Assembly (NCBI GenBank): GCA_017881725.1 | Contig: JADGQO010000030.1 | Coordinates: 1 to 64,000 of the forward strand | Length of the DNA: 64,000 nt | DNA from: Fibrobacteria bacterium | Lineage (GTDB): Bacteria; Fibrobacterota; Fibrobacteria; UBA11236 | Direction of reading: 5' to 3' | Shown: piece after piece, positions 42,865 through 54,152 of the stretch | Layout: every line of letters begins with the position of its first letter | Numbering within the stretch: the first letter of the stretch is position 1 | Made by a program: the position numbers and the translations under genes | The notes under the pieces: model-generated | What the model was told of the DNA's origin: nothing | Databases searched by the model: none | Seen by the model: the letters and a program-made list of their open reading frames with translations, nothing else

Positions 42865-42880
42865 TGTGATATGCGTCACG
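42865..42880. promoter_or_regulatory. CRP/FNR-family-like dyad
   Basis: TGTGA-TATGCG-TCACG is one base off TGTGA-N6-TCACA, the CRP consensus. It lies about 185 bases upstream of the TATAAT of the minus-strand gene and well outside the usual activator range, so its role is unclear. Confidence 0.45.
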
Positions 42881-42965
42881 ATTTTATAAAATATATTTTT
42901 GTTTCGCTTAATTCATCGCCGCCAGTCGTCGCAACTCCATTCACCCTGAGCCATGGGGCATGGGC

Positions 42966-43002
42966 AAAAAAAATCCGGTTGCAAGTTTCCCCGCAACCGG
43001 AT
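42966..43002 (-). terminator. Intrinsic terminator after ppdK
   Basis: On the minus strand ATCCGGTTGC, a ten-base loop, GCAACCGGAT, then eight T residues: a perfect ten-base stem, the strongest terminator in the window. Confidence 0.95.
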
Positions 43003-43073
43003 GTGAATGGATCAAAACGAGAGTTTCTCAGACCGGCGAAAAATATCCGTCGGTCGTAAAAAACGCCTTCGGA

Positions 43074-46016
<2,943 letters not shown>

Positions 46017-46217
46017 ATGGACTCCTTTTGCTTGAACTCAGCGTGGATGACTGGTGCTTTTGATGTCTTTCAAATCAATCGTCAGTAACGATTTTGAGGT
46101 CCACCAATGTAGTAGCCGCAGGGAAAAAGCTCAAGACCGGACGGGGTCGGAAGGCCCTGTTTGCAAGGGTGGGAAGCGGTTCCGCCGAAAGGTTTTGGAG
46201 GGGTCGGGGGAGAGGGA

Positions 46218-47021
46218 TTAACCTTCATCCAGGCGCATGATGCCCGAGTCCATTGGGCCGCGCCGATTGAAGCGGACGGTAGGATCCCCGTCGATGGACA
46301 GGTTGTACAGGCTGCGTTCCAACTCCCGGGCGACTCCAAACAGGGCTTCGGTTTCCAGGGCACGGTGGGTTTGCAGTTTTTCCAGCAACGACCTGAAAAA
46401 TTCGGCCAATTCCTGGGTCATGCCCGATGCGCTGGGGGATAGGGCGTGGATTTTCACTCGTTCCGTTAAACCGGCGAAATCGGTGTAAAACTTTTGGCTG
46501 CGTTGGGCTTTCGGCGTCGCCATGTACGATTGCAGGGAGCCGCGATGGAACTCCGGATGCACGCTTCGGTCGCGCAAGCAGGCCTCGTACCGCAAAATCT
46601 TCGGAAACAGGAAGCCTTCCTCCTCGTCGATATAGCCTTGAAACTCGTGTACGAATTCGTTGAAATCCCTGTGTATGCCCTTCAACTCCAAGGCTTCGGC
46701 GCTGTCGGCCAGGGTATGAATGTCGAGGAGGTGCCGGATATCGGCGATTTCGTGGACGAAAAAGTTGCGATGCTCGTGGGTGAGATAATCCACCAGCATG
46801 TACAAAGGCATGGCGGTCCAATCCGTGTCAGGTGCGGGAACGCTGGTGTAGGAAACTTCCTCCAGGAAATCCTGCATGCCCTCGCGATGGAACACGTCGG
46901 CGATGGGGCGATCGAGCGCGTCCCAGAACCTGACGCGGCGCTTGTCCAAAAGACCAATCGCCAAGGGCCGAAATTTAATCAGCGAGCGGACCTGGGTTTG
47001 ATTCGAGAACATATTGTTCAT
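46218..47021 (-). CDS. Hemerythrin-like (HHE-type) protein
   Basis: A 267-residue protein with a His- and Glu-rich helical core: DYLTHEHRNFFVHEIADIRHLLDIH, then FNEFVHEFQGYIDEEEGFLFPKI. The spacing H..H...H and H..EE...FP resembles the di-iron hemerythrin/HHE domain of the RIC (ScdA/YtfE) family, which repairs Fe-S clusters after nitric oxide or oxygen damage. The Cys-Cys motif of the RIC N-terminus is absent, so it may be a simple HHE sensor or oxygen carrier. It lies upstream of ppdK with about 200 bases between. Confidence 0.65.
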   Translation of the reverse strand: MNNMFSNQTQVRSLIKFRPLAIGLLDKRRVRFWDALDRPIADVFHREGMQDFLEEVSYTSVPAPDTDWTAMPLYMLVDYLTHEHRNFFVHEIADIRHLLDIHTLADSAEALELKGIHRDFNEFVHEFQGYIDEEEGFLFPKILRYEACLRDRSVHPEFHRGSLQSYMATPKAQRSQKFYTDFAGLTERVKIHALSPSASGMTQELAEFFRSLLEKLQTHRALETEALFGVARELERSLYNLSIDGDPTVRFNRRGPMDSGIMRLDEG

Positions 47022-47096
47022 GGCAGTCCTTTCATGGGCTGTCGCGAGTCTCCACTTTACCGAGGATTACATCGCTCCTTCCCGGTCATTTTCGGA

Positions 47097-47111
47097 CCGG
47101 ACCCCGTCCGG
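47097..47111. repeat. GC-rich hairpin CCGGAC-CCC-GTCCGG
   Basis: Six-base stem with a three-base loop in the gap between the hemerythrin-like gene and pdxB. Same core as the hairpins at 42169 and 49602. Confidence 0.5.
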
Positions 47112-47313
47112 CCGGATCCCGGGGATAGCGATGTAATGTCCAACCTCTAAAGTACTGGCTTGGAATCGAAATCTCTACCTCAAAGTTTTTTGAATCCATT
47201 GCGGCGGGAACAAGGACCCGTGCGGCGAATTGGGAAAACACCATCGGTGTTGGGCAATTCATCGTCCTTTGGGAAAATGATTTGTGAATTTGGAGGGGAA
47301 ATCAAAATTGTGG

Positions 47314-48498
47314 TTAGGAGCTTGAACCTTCTACACGAAACCCCAGCTCCACTAATTGGGAGTGGAGGTCCCGTTTTTCCGAGGGAATTCCGGTTACTCG
47401 ATACTGGGGAAATTCGTCTCGGACCGGATAGTCGCGACGAAGTCGATCAAATGCGGCTCCAGGTTGGACTTCCCGCAACGCGAGGCGTAATCGGCGATCA
47501 TCTGCCATGATGTCGTATGCGCGGAAAATGCTGGCACGCACGAATTGTAAGTCGCCCTCGGGTGAATTCGTGGGAACATAGCGGATCTCCGCTTCGGCAG
47601 GAGGGGAATAGGCTGGAAACCAGGCGTCGGTTTTTCCAAAATGGGCGCGGAACGCGGCGGCAATTTGGGTCGTGCCACCCAATTTACCCTGTAAGGAATA
47701 CCCGGCGATATGCGGCGTGACGATATCCGCGGCGGCGCAGACGATGGAGTTGATGTTCGGCTCACCGTCGAATACGTCGAGAATCAAATGGCGGACCAGC
47801 CCGGATGCTTTGGCTTTCAAGAGGGCGCCTTCGTCCATGACCTCGCCGCGGCATGAGTTCATAAGGACGATGCGTTTTCCCAATCGGGAGAAAAAATCCT
47901 CGCCGGCCAGTCGGTAGGTGGGGTGAGGGCCATTGCGAATGAGGGGGATGTGCAAAGTGATGATGTCCGATTCCGCCAGGACTTGTTCCAGACTATGGAA
48001 CTCCGTCGCCTTCATCTCGCCGGCCTGGCCAACCTGGAGTTGGATTTCTTCCAGCGGCGGATCGTTGCGCAGGACGCGCAGCCCCAGGGCCAAGGCTTTG
48101 CGCTCGACTTGTTTCCCGACATGGCCATAGCCGATGATGCCCATGGTTTTCCCGCGCGTGGAAAACCCGTGCTTGGATTCGAGATGAGCCAGCGAGGCGG
48201 TAACGTATTCGCCTACGGAATTGGAGTTGCACCCGGGCGCGGCGCTGAAACCGATTCGTTTGGATCGCAAGTAATCCATGTCGACATGATCGGTGCCGAT
48301 GGTGGCCGTGCCGACGAAGCTCACGGGCGTACCGTCCAGCAAACCCGCGTTGATTTTGGTGATGGAGCGGATGATGAGCGCGTCCGCGCCGAGGATGTCT
48401 TTTTTTTGCAGGGAACGACCCGCGAAAACCGTTACCTCGCCGTGAGCGGCGAAGGCTTCCCGGCCTTGAGGAATATTTTCATCCACCCATATGCGCAT
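47314..48498 (-). CDS. pdxB: Erythronate-4-phosphate dehydrogenase
   Basis: Second step of the DXP-dependent pyridoxal-phosphate pathway. The 394-residue product has the 2-hydroxyacid dehydrogenase fold with the NAD-binding GIIGYGHVGKQVERKALALG, catalytic Arg in MNSCRGEVMDEGAL, Glu in DVFDGEP and His in TPHIAGYSLQGKLGGT. The C-terminal dimerisation domain is present, distinguishing PdxB from other family members. The ATG at 48498 (MRIWVDEN) is preferred over the TTG at 48507. It is divergent to cysE. Confidence 0.93.
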   Translation of the reverse strand: MRIWVDENIPQGREAFAAHGEVTVFAGRSLQKKDILGADALIIRSITKINAGLLDGTPVSFVGTATIGTDHVDMDYLRSKRIGFSAAPGCNSNSVGEYVTASLAHLESKHGFSTRGKTMGIIGYGHVGKQVERKALALGLRVLRNDPPLEEIQLQVGQAGEMKATEFHSLEQVLAESDIITLHIPLIRNGPHPTYRLAGEDFFSRLGKRIVLMNSCRGEVMDEGALLKAKASGLVRHLILDVFDGEPNINSIVCAAADIVTPHIAGYSLQGKLGGTTQIAAAFRAHFGKTDAWFPAYSPPAEAEIRYVPTNSPEGDLQFVRASIFRAYDIMADDRRLRLALREVQPGAAFDRLRRDYPVRDEFPQYRVTGIPSEKRDLHSQLVELGFRVEGSSS

Positions 48499-48531
48499 GG
48501 TTCCCAAAATAGCATTTGCGTGGCCCCGCCT

Positions 48532-48604
48532 GGTTTCCGGGACCTCGGCCTTCCGGACCCCCGGGCTTCAGGGTCGCCGGTTTCCGGGAACGCCGGCCTT
48601 CGGG
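48532..48604. repeat. Imperfect direct repeat in the pdxB-cysE divergent gap
   Basis: GGTTTCCGGGACCTCGGCC (48532-48550, continuing to 48556) is repeated as GGTTTCCGGGAACGCCGGCC (48579-48598, continuing to 48604) with a few changes, 47 bases apart. It occupies the divergent promoter region, so it may hold operator sites or be a local duplication. Confidence 0.55.
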
Positions 48605-48650
48605 GTTGGACCCAGCGAGTATATTTCGAACAGCAACAAGGGAAAGACAG

Positions 48651-49577
48651 ATGGGAACACAAGGCGGCGGACATTCGGATTGGGACGTATTGGCGGAGAA
48701 ACTGGCAGGCGCCATCAAGAGCGATCATTGGGCCAATATTTGGGAGGTCTGCCAGCTCCCCAGCCGCGACGCCGTGGCCGCCACCCTGGATAAGCTGCTC
48801 TCCGTCCTTTTCCCGGGCGTTTTCGGAAGCCATGCGGTGCGCGAAGCCGATTTGTCGGCGTTCCTCAGAAAAAGCCTGGCCGAGGTATCCATTACCGTGG
48901 CCGAACAAATTTCCATGGCCCTGGATTACCGCTCTTCGTTGGAAAGCCCCCTGGTCCAGGGCGACGTCCGCTGCGGCGAAAACCTGGCCCGGGGACGCCA
49001 GGTAACGGCTATGTTACTGGAGGCCCTGCCGGCCATACGGCAAGCCTTGGGCGAGGATTTGTTGGCGGCGTATGAAGGGGATCCGGCCGCCGGTACCGTG
49101 GTGGAAGTTTTGATGAGCTACCCATTCGTCGAGGCCATCGCGACGCACCGCCTGGCCCATGAAATCTATCTGGCGAAAGTCCCTCTGCTCCCGCGGATGA
49201 TCAGTGAAATCGCGCATTCGCGGACGGGCGTGGACATCCATCCCGGAGCGGTGATCGGACCGGGATTTTTCATCGACCATGGCACGGGCGTGGTGATCGG
49301 CGAAACGACGGTGATTGGACGGGGCGTAAAATTGTACCAGGGCGTCACGCTTGGCGCGCGAAGCTTCCGCAAGGACGAGGAAGGCCACCCCATCAAGGGC
49401 ATCAAGCGCCATCCGAACATCGAGGATAACGTCACCATTTACGCGGGCGCTACCGTATTGGGCGGCGAAACCACCATCGGCCGCGGAAGCGTCATCGGCG
49501 GCAATTGCTGGATTACTTCCTCGGTCCCGCCGGAAACCGTAGTCATGTCGGAACGGGCCAGCCAAAAGCATAAATAG
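48651..49577 (+). CDS. cysE: Serine O-acetyltransferase
   Basis: Makes O-acetylserine from serine and acetyl-CoA for cysteine synthesis. The 308-residue product has an N-terminal helical domain and a C-terminal left-handed beta-helix with the family blocks ATHRLAHEIYLAKVPLLPRMI, VDIHPGAVIGPGFFIDHGTGVVIGET and YQGVTLGA. The catalytic His is in GFFIDHGTG. The start ATG at 48651 follows AGGGAAAG. It carries a GTAAC-N6-GTTAC dyad at 49002. The N-terminal extension makes it longer than the 170-residue EpsC type. Confidence 0.93.
   Translation: MGTQGGGHSDWDVLAEKLAGAIKSDHWANIWEVCQLPSRDAVAATLDKLLSVLFPGVFGSHAVREADLSAFLRKSLAEVSITVAEQISMALDYRSSLESPLVQGDVRCGENLARGRQVTAMLLEALPAIRQALGEDLLAAYEGDPAAGTVVEVLMSYPFVEAIATHRLAHEIYLAKVPLLPRMISEIAHSRTGVDIHPGAVIGPGFFIDHGTGVVIGETTVIGRGVKLYQGVTLGARSFRKDEEGHPIKGIKRHPNIEDNVTIYAGATVLGGETTIGRGSVIGGNCWITSSVPPETVVMSERASQKHK
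49002..49017. repeat. GTAAC-N6-GTTAC dyad (cysE)
   Basis: GTAAC-GGCTAT-GTTAC, flanked by CCAG and TGG. Confidence 0.9.
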
Positions 49578-49601
49578 CCCACCGCGCGGATGCCGATCCG
49601 G

Positions 49602-49621
49602 CCGGACCGCGGCCGGTCCGG
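49602..49621. repeat. GC-rich hairpin CCGGACC-GCGGCC-GGTCCGG after cysE
   Basis: Seven-base perfect stem with a six-base loop, 24 bases after the cysE stop, without a following T run. It may be a processing or terminator-like structure; a TATAAT (49631-49636) follows directly and may be the -10 of the next gene. Confidence 0.55.
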
Positions 49622-49643
49622 GAATAAGGGTATAATTCCGGGA

Positions 49644-50888
49644 ATGAGCGCGCAGTCCCGCATCGGCCTGGTCGGGCCGGATTATACCCAACCTTGCGGC
49701 ATCGCCGACTATACCGGCCGGTTGGCGTCGGCGCTGCGGCCACGGTGCGATTTAGTCTTCACGCCGTTCCGCGAAGCGATGGGCGGCCGCCTGGATGGGT
49801 GCCAAGCAATCCTGGTCCAATATGAACGCAGCCTCGTGCCGCATCGGAACTTCCTGGAACGGATTTCCGCCCGGTATCCGGAAAAGGTCTTCGTGGCCCC
49901 GCACGAGGTGTACGCGGAAGATCCCTTCGCCTTTCCTTACGCGTCGCTGCGTTCGGCCTTCCCTCCGCTCTTGTGGGGGAAACGTCTGCGTTACCGTTGG
50001 GCCCATCGCGGGTACGCGCGCGAACAAGCCTTGCAAAAACAGGGATATCATGCTTTCCGCGTGATCCCACTTTCCGGCCCGAACGAGCAATTGCTTCGGA
50101 ACGTTTGCGGCGACCGCGTGTTGCCCGTAGTGCCTCTCGCGTATTTCACACCGCCGACCTCATCCGTCTCCGGACCGTCCCGTTCCGAACTTTTCCCAAA
50201 GGGCTGCCGGACCGTATTTGGAATCTTCGGGTTTGTGAATCCGGCCCAGGATTACGGCCTGGCGCTGGAGATGATCGCCCGCATGCGCGGGGAGGCCGGG
50301 CTGCTCGTACTGGGCGGTGAACGCAATATCCGCTCTGTCCGCCGGGACGCGCGCGAGCCAAGGGTCGCGTCGGATTCCGGCCGGGAGGTGGCGCGGCTTG
50401 AGGCCCAGGCCCGGGCTTTGGGGATCCAACGTAGCGTACGTGTTACAGGGTATGTGGCCGAGCCGGAGTTGTCCCATTATTTCAAAGTCTGCGACGCCTT
50501 TTTGGCGCCCATGCGGTTCAAGAGCAACAGCAGCTCGCTGGTGAATCTCCTGCACGCGGGCAAACCGATCCTGGCCACCGATCTTCCCTTGACTCGCTGG
50601 TTGCGCGATCAGGGATGCCCGTTGCGCCTATTCGCTGACGCAAAGTCCTTGGAAATCCTCGCCCGTGGGGTTTCCGATCGAACCTTGCCGGATGGGGAAT
50701 GCCGTTATTCTTGGACCTTCTCAGCCGTGGCGGATGCCTACCTGGCATCGATGGCCTCCGCGACCTCCGCGCCCGCCCCCGCAGCCTCTGCGACCGCAGC
50801 CTCTGCGACCGAACCTCTCGCCGGATCTTCCCGCCCAGAGCCCCTCTGGCCAGACCCCCTGGCCAGGCCTCTGAAAATCAATAGTTGA
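49644..50888 (+). CDS. Glycosyltransferase (GT-B fold, group 1-like)
   Basis: A 414-residue protein whose N-terminus reads IGLVGPDYTQPCGIADYTGRLASAL, the typical start of GT-B transferases, and whose C-terminal domain has YVAEPELSHYFKVCDAFLAPMRFKSNSSSLVNLLHAGKPILATDLP, like the donor-binding part. It probably adds a sugar to LPS or another envelope glycan; donor unknown. The ATG at 49644 is only seven bases after a TATAAT, so the start or promoter may be different. The last 45 residues are Ala/Ser/Pro-rich with a 15-base tandem duplication (50781-50810). Confidence 0.75.
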   Translation: MSAQSRIGLVGPDYTQPCGIADYTGRLASALRPRCDLVFTPFREAMGGRLDGCQAILVQYERSLVPHRNFLERISARYPEKVFVAPHEVYAEDPFAFPYASLRSAFPPLLWGKRLRYRWAHRGYAREQALQKQGYHAFRVIPLSGPNEQLLRNVCGDRVLPVVPLAYFTPPTSSVSGPSRSELFPKGCRTVFGIFGFVNPAQDYGLALEMIARMRGEAGLLVLGGERNIRSVRRDAREPRVASDSGREVARLEAQARALGIQRSVRVTGYVAEPELSHYFKVCDAFLAPMRFKSNSSSLVNLLHAGKPILATDLPLTRWLRDQGCPLRLFADAKSLEILARGVSDRTLPDGECRYSWTFSAVADAYLASMASATSAPAPAASATAASATEPLAGSSRPEPLWPDPLARPLKINS

Positions 50889-52539
50889 ACGAAAGCCGCA
50901 AGGAAATGTTGTGCGTGGATGGAAACCGGTTTTTAGTCTGGACCTTGGTTTCCTGTACCTGATAGATGTAACCGATTTCCAGGTTGCGGCTTAGGAAGAA
51001 CCGAAAGTCCGCAGTGAGATCGTCCAAACGGATGCGGCTGGGATTGGCGTTGGGGGCGAATATTTCCGTGCGTAGATCCAAGGTCATTTGGCTGCCGAGG
51101 CGGAACGTCGCGTTCAAGGTGTTTTCAATTCCGATTTCATAACTGGACTGCACCGGGACGTAGAGCGCGAGGGAGTCGTTGCTCCTGACATAGCTGTGAT
51201 TGGCCAAGGTTTGACGGCCGGCTAAACCGACTTGGGTCGAGGCCTCCAGATAATACCGCGACAGGAATTCCACGTTAACGCCCGCGCCTTCACCGAGATT
51301 CAGCGGGTCCAGGACGGGACCCACCTCGAAGCTGTTACTGCCCGTATGTTTCACGGTGTCCAGGCCGCCACCGGACAATTCATGAAGCGCGTAAATCGTA
51401 TCCTGGCTGGCGAAGCTCGGGAAAATATGCGAATCCAGGGTGCCGCGCACGTAGGGTCCTAGCCAAGCGTTCAAGCGGCGGACCCAGTTGGTGCGGAACT
51501 GGGCGATATCCGAGGTGACCGAAAACGGTTTGCCGCGTTCCTTGCCGAAATTGTCCTGGAGGAAGATCTCGCTCGATCCCAGATATTGGGCATTGTCGAA
51601 CAGCAGTCGCAGGCGCACGTCGCTGTTGACCTGCATGGCCTCGTGGCGGACGCCGTCATCCTTGGTTTCGCGCGTCAGGTTGACATTGCCGCCGATGCGC
51701 GCGCCGAAGCTCCAATTGCTGCCGACCTTCACGCGCGCGTTCAAGGTCTTGATTCCGCCGGCCACTACGTCGCCGGCCACGACCTTGTCGAAAATCAGCT
51801 CTACCGGAGTCAGTTCGCCCGCGTTGATTTGTACGGTGATGTAATTGCGCAGCGATGTAAAACCCTCGCCCGGCTTGCTGATGCGGTACAGTCCGGGCGG
51901 CAAAACCCACATCTTGATGTCTTGCAGCCGCTCCTCATTCAGGCCGTGACCCTTGCCGTAATTGATCCACCGTTCCATGCGGATCACTTCGTATTGGCCT
52001 TCGAAATATTTTCCGTCCGGCGTCAACGTCTCTACCAAAAGCCCGCCCCAATCGACGGGAACCACGGTCGTGTGGCCTTCCTCGATGCTGATTTCGTAAG
52101 GCATGCGCTGGCCCGATGTGCCCGATCCCAAACGCACCGAGTAAGCGCCGGAGTCCAATAAAATCCGTTCGCCGGTTTGTCCGGTCCTGACTTCCCTGCC
52201 CCGCCTGTCGAAAACGGTGACTTCGGGTTCCCGGCGCGGCTCGGTGAAGGTCGGTACGAAAACCGCGCCCTTGCCCAAGGGAATCAAGGTGCGTTCGCGC
52301 GTCAATTGTTCATCGACGGCCGGTGAAAGCCAGCTCGTGGGCTTCGCCTTGGCGGGCTCGGATGCTTTTGTTGGAGCGGGCGCGAGAGGTTCCGCCAAAC
52401 CGGAAACATCCTCGCCGGGCAATTCCCCGATTTGCACGCCTAGGGCAGGTAAACCGGCACCCAGCACGATGAGCAGCGTGGCCGCGGCCCTCCATCGGAG
52501 CACGTGATCCGGACGAATAAATCGGCGCGCCGTTGCCAT
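50878..52539 (-). CDS. Predicted outer-membrane barrel protein in the MCE operon
   Basis: A 553-residue product with an N-terminal hydrophobic segment (ATLLIVLGAGLPALG), a beta-rich, PEGA-like region (about 100-250: VTVFDRRGREVRTGQTG and later NYITVQINAGELTPVEL), and then a long run of amphipathic strands ending in ISLRLSFNY with a terminal aromatic. It overlaps the lipoprotein gene upstream by one base (TAATG), so it is coupled to the MCE/ABC genes. I do not recognise a family. As an outer-membrane partner of the MCE system it would be a candidate lipid conduit. Its C-terminus overlaps the tail of the plus-strand glycosyltransferase. Confidence 0.65.
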   Translation of the reverse strand: MATARRFIRPDHVLRWRAAATLLIVLGAGLPALGVQIGELPGEDVSGLAEPLAPAPTKASEPAKAKPTSWLSPAVDEQLTRERTLIPLGKGAVFVPTFTEPRREPEVTVFDRRGREVRTGQTGERILLDSGAYSVRLGSGTSGQRMPYEISIEEGHTTVVPVDWGGLLVETLTPDGKYFEGQYEVIRMERWINYGKGHGLNEERLQDIKMWVLPPGLYRISKPGEGFTSLRNYITVQINAGELTPVELIFDKVVAGDVVAGGIKTLNARVKVGSNWSFGARIGGNVNLTRETKDDGVRHEAMQVNSDVRLRLLFDNAQYLGSSEIFLQDNFGKERGKPFSVTSDIAQFRTNWVRRLNAWLGPYVRGTLDSHIFPSFASQDTIYALHELSGGGLDTVKHTGSNSFEVGPVLDPLNLGEGAGVNVEFLSRYYLEASTQVGLAGRQTLANHSYVRSNDSLALYVPVQSSYEIGIENTLNATFRLGSQMTLDLRTEIFAPNANPSRIRLDDLTADFRFFLSRNLEIGYIYQVQETKVQTKNRFPSTHNISLRLSFNY

Positions 52540-53252
52540 TAGGGTTTGACCTTGTGGCTGTTGGCGTCAGTCAACGCGGTATCCTTGCTCGTGCCGGCTT
52601 TGTCCTTGGCTTCGTCGAGGACCACCTCCAATTCTTTCGTCATCCGATCATTCATGGTCTCGAGAAGAAAAGACAATTCGCGGACCACGTAGACCGGTTC
52701 CTGCTGGGCCACGGTTTTGCGCAGGTCGAACATTTTTTTCCACACGATTTGGTTCGATTTCGCGTCTTCCAATTGGTATTCGATGGCCAAATGGGCGTAC
52801 CACGAATCCTTGTTGTCATACTCCTCGATGGCTTGGATGTCGGCGCCGAGGTAAAAATCCGGGATATAACTTTCCACCGTGCGCGTCACGTTTTCGAAGA
52901 GCCTGGCGGCCTTCAAATGCTTCACGGCCAAATCGCCGATCATGCGATCCGGGTCCACGGCCCAAAGATGGTAACCATAGAACTCCATCTGGTTCGCTGA
53001 CTGGCGGTACACGATTTGGGACCGTCGATATGCTTCGGCGATGTTGCAATCGCGCACCCGCAGCGTAAACGGGTAGGGCCCCTTTTCCAGCCGTTCCTTG
53101 GTCGGTGTGGGAACATAGTCGAGGACGTAATATTTGGATTCGGTCGGCTTTCCGAAAAAACAGGCGTTCAATCCCAGGCAGGCCAGGCAGGCCATGAAGG
53201 CCGCCCCGGCCACGGCCGCCCCGGCCGCGGTGACGGCGCGCGATGTTTTCAT
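52539..53252 (-). CDS. PqiC-like ABC-transport auxiliary lipoprotein
   Basis: A 237-residue lipoprotein. The signal peptide ends LGLNAC (lipobox), and the body has KYYVLDYVP near the N-terminus, then RRSQIVYRQSANQMEFYGYHLWAVDPDRMIGDLAVKHLKAARLFENV, the ABC_trans_aux (DUF330) pattern of PqiC. In E. coli PqiC is the outer-membrane partner of the PqiAB MCE system. It overlaps the MCE gene by four bases, so it belongs to this transport operon. Confidence 0.85.
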   Translation of the reverse strand: MKTSRAVTAAGAAVAGAAFMACLACLGLNACFFGKPTESKYYVLDYVPTPTKERLEKGPYPFTLRVRDCNIAEAYRRSQIVYRQSANQMEFYGYHLWAVDPDRMIGDLAVKHLKAARLFENVTRTVESYIPDFYLGADIQAIEEYDNKDSWYAHLAIEYQLEDAKSNQIVWKKMFDLRKTVAQQEPVYVVRELSFLLETMNDRMTKELEVVLDEAKDKAGTSKDTALTDANSHKVKP

Positions 53253-54133
53253 TTCCGACGCTCCTGCTTATCCTCGCCGCGCAACAGCACGGAGGGGTTC
53301 TCCTTCACTTGGCGGCTGAACGTGTTCATGTTTTTCATGGTTTCCTTCAGGTTGCTCATGGATTGCGCCAAATCTTCCTGGATGCGCGAAACGGTCAGGT
53401 CCACCTTTTGCGCCACACCGCTTATGCCTTCCGCGGCTTTCCGGTATTCATGCACGGTCTGATCGATTTCAGCGTCGTGAACCTTGGTTTTCAAATCCTT
53501 CGCGGCCCCTTCCAGTTGGGTGAGGATCCCGTCCATGCGCTGGCCCGGCCGCACGCGCCCGATGTCCTTCGCAAGGGAGTCCAACGCCACGCTCAAATCG
53601 GCTGAACTTTTGATCAACCGATCGATTTGCGCCCGGTTCTCAGTTTCCGTGATCGCGACGACGTTTCCCAACAACCGATCCACTTTTCCGGCAATGGAAT
53701 CCGCCCGCATCCCGACCTTCCCCCACAAGGATAATTCCGAGCGAACCTCGCCGCCGCGCGGTACGTTGGGCGAAGAGTAGCTTCCGCCGGTGATTTCCAG
53801 GTACTTCAATCCGGTGATGCCGTAGGTTCCCATGCTGGCCACCATATCGGTTTTCATGGCCGTGCCTTCGAGAACTTCAAAGTGGACGATGGATTTGGTG
53901 ATGTCCGTGGAATCGGTGGAGATGGTAGTGATGTTGCCGATTTCAACGCCGTTCTCCTTGACCGGTGTACCCGGTTCCAACCCGCTGACCGTTTCGGAAA
54001 GCCTTGTGAAATAAGGCGATTTATGCACCAGGAGCCGTTTTCCGACCAAAGCGAAAACCACGGCGACCAAAATCCCGGCCGCCATGAGAAGGAATGCGCC
54101 CAACCGGGCTTTTTCGGCTTTATTCACGTCCAT
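53249..54133 (-). CDS. mlaD: MCE-domain periplasmic lipid-transport protein (MlaD-like)
   Basis: A 294-residue protein anchored by an N-terminal helix (LGAFLLMAAGILVAVVFALV). The MCE domain follows (about 40-120: FTRLSETVSGLEPGTPVKENGVEIGNI), then a long helix-rich C-terminal part with coiled-coil character (about 150-280). MCE proteins form hexameric rings that carry lipid between inner-membrane ABC transporter and outer membrane. The longer open frame upstream overlaps mlaF and is not used; the ATG at 54133 (MDVNKAEKARLG) is. The helical C-terminus suggests a needle or extended form rather than the short MlaD. Confidence 0.88.
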   Translation of the reverse strand: MDVNKAEKARLGAFLLMAAGILVAVVFALVGKRLLVHKSPYFTRLSETVSGLEPGTPVKENGVEIGNITTISTDSTDITKSIVHFEVLEGTAMKTDMVASMGTYGITGLKYLEITGGSYSSPNVPRGGEVRSELSLWGKVGMRADSIAGKVDRLLGNVVAITETENRAQIDRLIKSSADLSVALDSLAKDIGRVRPGQRMDGILTQLEGAAKDLKTKVHDAEIDQTVHEYRKAAEGISGVAQKVDLTVSRIQEDLAQSMSNLKETMKNMNTFSRQVKENPSVLLRGEDKQERRK

Positions 54134-54152
54134 GGGCAATCCAGACTTCGCA

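Larger units (their letters stand above)
42625..43073. other. 449-base intergenic region between the helical-protein gene and ppdK
   Basis: This gap is richer in A+T than its surroundings. It holds the predicted promoter of the 42187-42624 gene (42676-42704), two unpaired GTAAC half-sites (42686, 42715), a CRP-like dyad (42865-42880), and the ppdK terminator (42966-43002). No convincing open frame was seen; a 62-codon plus-strand ORF at 42871 lacks a ribosome site. Confidence 0.6.

Noticed and set aside
42871-43059. A 62-codon plus-strand ORF in the ppdK upstream gap
   Set aside because: It runs through the ppdK terminator, has no ribosome site and looks non-coding.
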